NCBI GenBank assembly: GCA_035578905.1
Contig: JAQJVL010000047.1
Location: 2,175,384 to 2,239,383, forward strand
Direction: 5' to 3'
Length of the DNA stretch: 64,000 bases
From: Stictocephala bisonia
Taxonomy: Eukaryota; Arthropoda; Insecta; Hemiptera; Membracidae
Positions 60,774 through 64,000 of this stretch are shown here, piece after piece (the stretch's first letter is position 1; every line of letters starts with the position of its first letter). A program made the position numbers and the translations under genes. Under the pieces are notes generated by a model. That model was not told the DNA's origin, did not search any database, and worked only from the letters and a program-made list of their open reading frames with translations.

Positions 60774-61574
60774 CCCTTATCACGCCGTAAGTGCATGTAT
60801 GTGCATATGTTGACTTTGCTCTAAATGCTGTAAGCGCATATACACGTAATGATTACAAAAATAATATTTTCATAATAATGTTTCTAATTTAATCCGGTAG
60901 TGCACCTGGGTTATGGGCGGTGACACATTGTGTGACTCGCGACCTTTTTTTTGGCCTGTCAATCACTACGACACTGGTTTTTTTCTGGCAGAGTACATTT
61001 CCGCTGCGCCGCCCAACGCCACAAACGCATACACGGGCAGCTACTGTTGAGCCGAGCGGTTGTCATTGTCCACCGCCTCACCTCTTGAAACTGTGTATTT
61101 AGTTGTTTTTATCATTACTTTAGTTTTATATGTTTGTAATTTATTAGTTTTAAGTGTCAATATGAATAATCCGGCCGATTTTGATTCTGTGGAAGGTACT
61201 AAATACATCATCGTATTCAAGTGCTATATGTATTTATTTATTTTTTATTATATGTGTTATGTGCAGGTCTTGTCTTTAACAGTAAATATACTCAATTATA
61301 CATATTTTATTAATAGTAATGATATTTTGTATTGATTCATACTGTATAAGTGATTTATGCCTGAGGCTTACTTTCAAATAAAAGTTTACTTATTTACATA
61401 TTCATATATAAGAAAAAAGGTAAACTAATAAAAGTTTCAAAATGATATCATATCTTTTATTTTCCTGTAAGGAACAATAAAAAAATGAGCAACTAAAAAA
61501 TATAATTTTGATTTCTTTTACAATAAATTAGCGCTTAATGGAAAATAGGCATTGTATAAATGGCGCTTTAAGGG
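60774..61574. mobile_element. Probable piggyBac-type MITE
   Basis: It starts TTAA|CCCTTATCACGCCG and ends with the complement of CCCTTAAAGCGCC; the right-hand target reads TTCT instead of TTAA. The interior includes a GC-rich patch (60990-61080) and a short open frame MNNPADFDSVEGTKYIIVFK. No transposase core. Confidence 0.45.
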
Positions 61575-62479
61575 TTCTGCAGATAATCTTTCTATACACA
61601 AATTTAGTTGTCTTGTTCTTTCTAAATCAGTCTAACCACCCAGGACAACCACAGAAATGATTTCCTTCATCATCCCTAAGCTTACCTCAAATTTTAGTTT
61701 TTTGAAGTACCTGTAGGCATACTTTTTCTGGTTGTTGCTTGAAAGATAGGAGGCTTCACTTAAGTTTTCCAAATCCAGTGTTAATTTTTCAATATGGTTC
61801 CAGAGGTGTTTCATTTGACCTGGTTTTTTTGTTAGCCTGAGTAGGGTTAAATGTGTTTCTATTGTAAAACTGAATTGCTTTTAACATTTATGACTGACTT
61901 CCTTACAAATATCTGACCGTTTTACAAATCTTATTTTGATTTAGTAGACATTGAAAAATAAGTTGTTTCTTAGATAACAAATATTAAATTTATCTTAACA
62001 AAACACAATAATGTCAAGATTTCTGTCCATAAAAAATATATTTAAATCTTAAGGGTTTCAGAAGTTGAAAGGCATTTAGGTCTGATGGGAATTGTTGTCA
62101 AGGTCAATGATGCTATGAGGCAGATGAAGGGTCAAGGGTAGGACCACAAGCTGTCCAGTCAAGCTGAGAGTGTTGATATGTATTAAAAATACACATTTTT
62201 TAGTATGATTAATAAACAAAGATGCACTTAAAGTATTGACAATTCTCTACAAAGACGTTTACAAAATGGAAAGCAAGTAAATAAAACCATTAATTGAGTC
62301 TTTATAAAATGTGTAAATAGTATACTACTAACAAATCTTAGATTAGGATTAGTCAGTAAATTAAAAATAAAAATAATGGACATTAGAAATTGTAATATTA
62401 GACACCGTCACACAAGGGACTGATTGCTCAGTATCTGAATTCTACATAGATAAAATTTTTTTTGAGAATATTAAATTTC
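61575..62479. other. Non-coding DNA around the candidate exon
   Basis: Apart from the 61686-61836 segment, no coding or RNA feature is seen. Confidence 0.45.
61686..61836 (-). CDS. Candidate orphan exon, unknown protein
   Basis: A 151-bp open segment on the minus strand is bounded by CCCTACTCAG| and GAG|GTAAGC, a consensus donor. One split base is followed by exactly 50 sense codons: LTKKPGQMKHLWNHIEKL, ENLSEASYL, NNQKKYAYRYFKKLKFE. The amphipathic Lys/Leu/Tyr pattern looks like a folded helical protein. I do not recognise the family and see no partner exon. It could be a host exon, part of a gene whose other exons are outside, or a piece of a spliced transposase. Confidence 0.4.
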
Positions 62480-62590
62480 AGTACGGTCCAGGTGGTTGAG
62501 CTGATAAGAGCGTTTGCAGTCGCTCCACAGTCTCAAGTCTGAACACTACTGTTTTTCGTTGCTACTGATACTTGTGTCGTTGTCTGTTTA
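62480..62590 (+). repeat. Possible tRNA-like SINE head
   Basis: CAGGTGGTTGAGCTGATAAG resembles an A box and CTCAAGTCTGAAC about 35 nt later a weak B box. It lies just 5' of the second LINE's ORF1. Confidence 0.3.
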
Positions 62591-62735
62591 TTCAATCACT
62601 TATATATAATTATTTTTAAATGACGGTTTTCAGTTGCGCTTGAAAATTGGCAATCGAAAAAGATGACAATGAAATTAAATGTAGTTGTACGTGATGTGAT
62701 GTCATGTTTTTCACAGTTCATGTGTCAAAGACGAC

Positions 62736-63538
62736 GTGGAGAGTAAGGAAACAAGATCGGCGTGGAAATGCAAGGATTGTAAACAAACCACATCCTCTCA
62801 GGCCAGTTTCAAATCAAGTTCTTCTTCAAGTACATTCATCACAAAAGAGTTTATCCTTCAAATGTTTGAAGATTTGAAAATAGAGGTGTTTGGGGAGTTA
62901 AAAAATTTCCAAAAGGAAATAATCGAGTTGAAAGTTTTGATGCAGTTATTATCAGATGAAGTTGAAGAAATGAGAACCGAGTTTGTGGCAATCAAGAAAG
63001 AAAATCATGACCTGCATGTTGCATCCATGTCGATGGGCAAGGACGTTGAAAAGCTGAGAGACAGAATGCAAACCCTCGAGCTGTATACCAGATGCAACAA
63101 TGTCCAGATCAGTAGGTTGCCTACTACACCTGGAGAAAAAAATTGTAGAAATCGTCAAGGACGTGAGTACAGCCTTGGGGAGTCTCAATAGCTGAGGTCA
63201 ACAATACATTGAGTTCCAAGTTTAAGAGAGACAGCATTCCAGCTATCATCGTCCAGTTTCAGCATAGGACAACAAGGGATTCATGGATCAGCAGCTTAAG
63301 AAAAAAGAAATCGATGACTTCCAAAGAAATAAATCCTCCTTATTCCTTTTAACAGACTGTTTGTGAACAAGTACCTTTCACCAGAAAATAAGCTCTTCTT
63401 AGCTAGATTGAAGAGGAAATGCCAAGACATATGTTACAAGTTTGCTTGGTTCCGGGATGGGAAATTTTTTGCTCGAAAATCCGAAGGTGAGAAAGTTCCG
63501 AAAATTAATAGTGTAAATGACATTGAACAACTCAAGTA
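62736..63538 (+). pseudogene. LINE ORF1p (nucleic-acid chaperone type)
   Basis: The N-terminus retains SAWKCKDCK, the last half of a PHD finger; the earlier Cys pairs lie upstream out of frame. A Ser-rich linker leads to a coiled coil (VFGELKNFQKEIIELKVLMQ to EKLRDRMQTLELYTRCNNVQ). The RRM-like/C-terminal domain continues in changed frames as NVQISRLPTTPGE, then LFVNKYLSPENKLFL and YKFAWFRDGKFFARKSEG, the standard ending of jockey/CR1 ORF1 proteins. A frameshift near 63140 and others between 63180 and 63350 break it. ORF1p would coat the element RNA. The first in-frame codon is GTG; the real start is lost upstream. Confidence 0.8.
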
Positions 63539-63539
63539 A

Positions 63540-63957
63540 ATATGAATAATGTAGATCATCACTAAGCATTTATATAATTTTTATCCCTATTTAATTCCAT
63601 TAATTTGTTTTTAAGAACAAAAAATACATTTCATTGTTTTATCTGAAGTATGGATTAGTAATGATGAAGTAAAGCTATTTAAAATTCCAGATAACAAAAT
63701 ATTTTGTAAATATAATGATAATTATAGATCCGGTGGAGTAATTTGTTTTGTTGATAAGATATTTGTGTACTTCAGTTAAACACCTTTAATATTTTGTCTC
63801 CTGACACATTACTTTTAGACGTACGTTATAAAAATGCTTATTTTAAATTGTTTTGCATTTATAGATAACAGTCATTTTCTGAAAATACTTTTATTTATGA
63901 GTTAGAAAATATTTTATATCAATTTAATAATAATACTATTTTAATAGGTGATATTAA
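63540..63957 (+). pseudogene. LINE ORF2 start: APE endonuclease fragment
   Basis: Scrambled by shifts but readable: FIVLSEVWISNDEV (metal-binding Glu region), KYNDNYRSGGVICFVDK, and ILIGDIN at 63944-63957 where the GDxN block of APE endonucleases begins. The insertion at 63958 separates it from the remainder. Confidence 0.65.
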
Positions 63958-64000
63958 TACAGTAGAATCTTGATTATTCGAGCCCCGATTAACCCAGCCT
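63958..64000. mobile_element. pogo/Tigger-like element, left end (runs off window)
   Basis: TACAGTAGAATCTTGATTAT followed by CGAGCCCCGATTA matches the end of the element at 47264 (TACAGTAGAATTCCAATTAT, then CGAATCCCCGATTA). A TA target is present. Confidence 0.65.

Larger units (their letters stand above)
62640..63957 (+). mobile_element. Second LINE, 5' portion (jockey/CR1-like, PHD/coiled-coil ORF1)
   Basis: Plus-strand ORF1 (62736-63538) is followed closely by an endonuclease-bearing ORF2 start (about 63540-63957), which is broken by a Tigger-like insertion at the GDIN motif. The rest lies outside the window. This ORF1 is the conventional type, unlike that of the LINE at 50-60 kb. Confidence 0.75.

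Overview
The window looks like AT-rich, repeat-loaded eukaryotic DNA, most likely from an insect. Reasons: one multi-exon host gene whose seven readable exons encode a cathepsin-L-like cysteine protease of the insect 26/29-kDa type; mariner, piggyBac, hAT and pogo/Tigger transposons; two kinds of non-LTR retrotransposon; tRNA-derived SINEs; and scattered TTAGG-like tracts. A hemipteran is my best guess, held weakly. No prokaryotic features are present.

Layout. 1-29 kb: no recognisable host exon; long AT-rich stretches carry foldback MITEs (2753-3590, 4585-5245, 7795-8100, 14510-15755, 16858-18162, 22870-24330, 25325-25490), two 5'-truncated LINE tails (3895-4350, 16150-16699), a deleted mariner (19288-20028) and a decayed hAT (20128-21813). 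29.3-48.2 kb: minus-strand protease gene. Seven exons join in consistent phases into 382 codons plus stop, with the papain-family Gln/Cys/His/Asn residues. Its introns hold a piggyBac derivative (33422-34226), a mariner relic (36269-37209), SINEs, a 3-kb minisatellite of 39-bp units (42373-45357), a large palindrome (45909-46033) and two pogo/Tigger-like elements.

49.8-59.7 kb: the most notable object, a minus-strand non-LTR retrotransposon. Its ORF2 has an APE endonuclease and a reverse transcriptase with a YADD motif. Its ORF1 strings together a PWWP domain, a Ulp1/C48-type protease domain, an SGNH-esterase domain and a macro domain. The copy is dead: several stops and small frameshifts, and Phe where the C48 catalytic Cys should be. 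A 3.84-kb hAT transposon with its own split transposase gene (50433-54273) is inserted in the RT, flanked by an exact 8-bp duplication ATTAGCCT; the RT frame runs on across the insertion.

60-64 kb: a probable piggyBac MITE, a candidate orphan exon (61686-61836), and the 5' part of a second LINE on the plus strand with a conventional coiled-coil ORF1. Its endonuclease is cut at the GDIN motif by a Tigger-like element that runs off the window.

The genes do not form an operon-like system. The picture is a host protease gene whose introns and upstream flank are full of nested mobile DNA. The ORF1 of the 50-60 kb LINE is the best candidate for an undescribed system: a retrotransposon carrying a kit of chromatin-reading, ubiquitin-like-protein-processing, esterase and ADP-ribose-binding domains.
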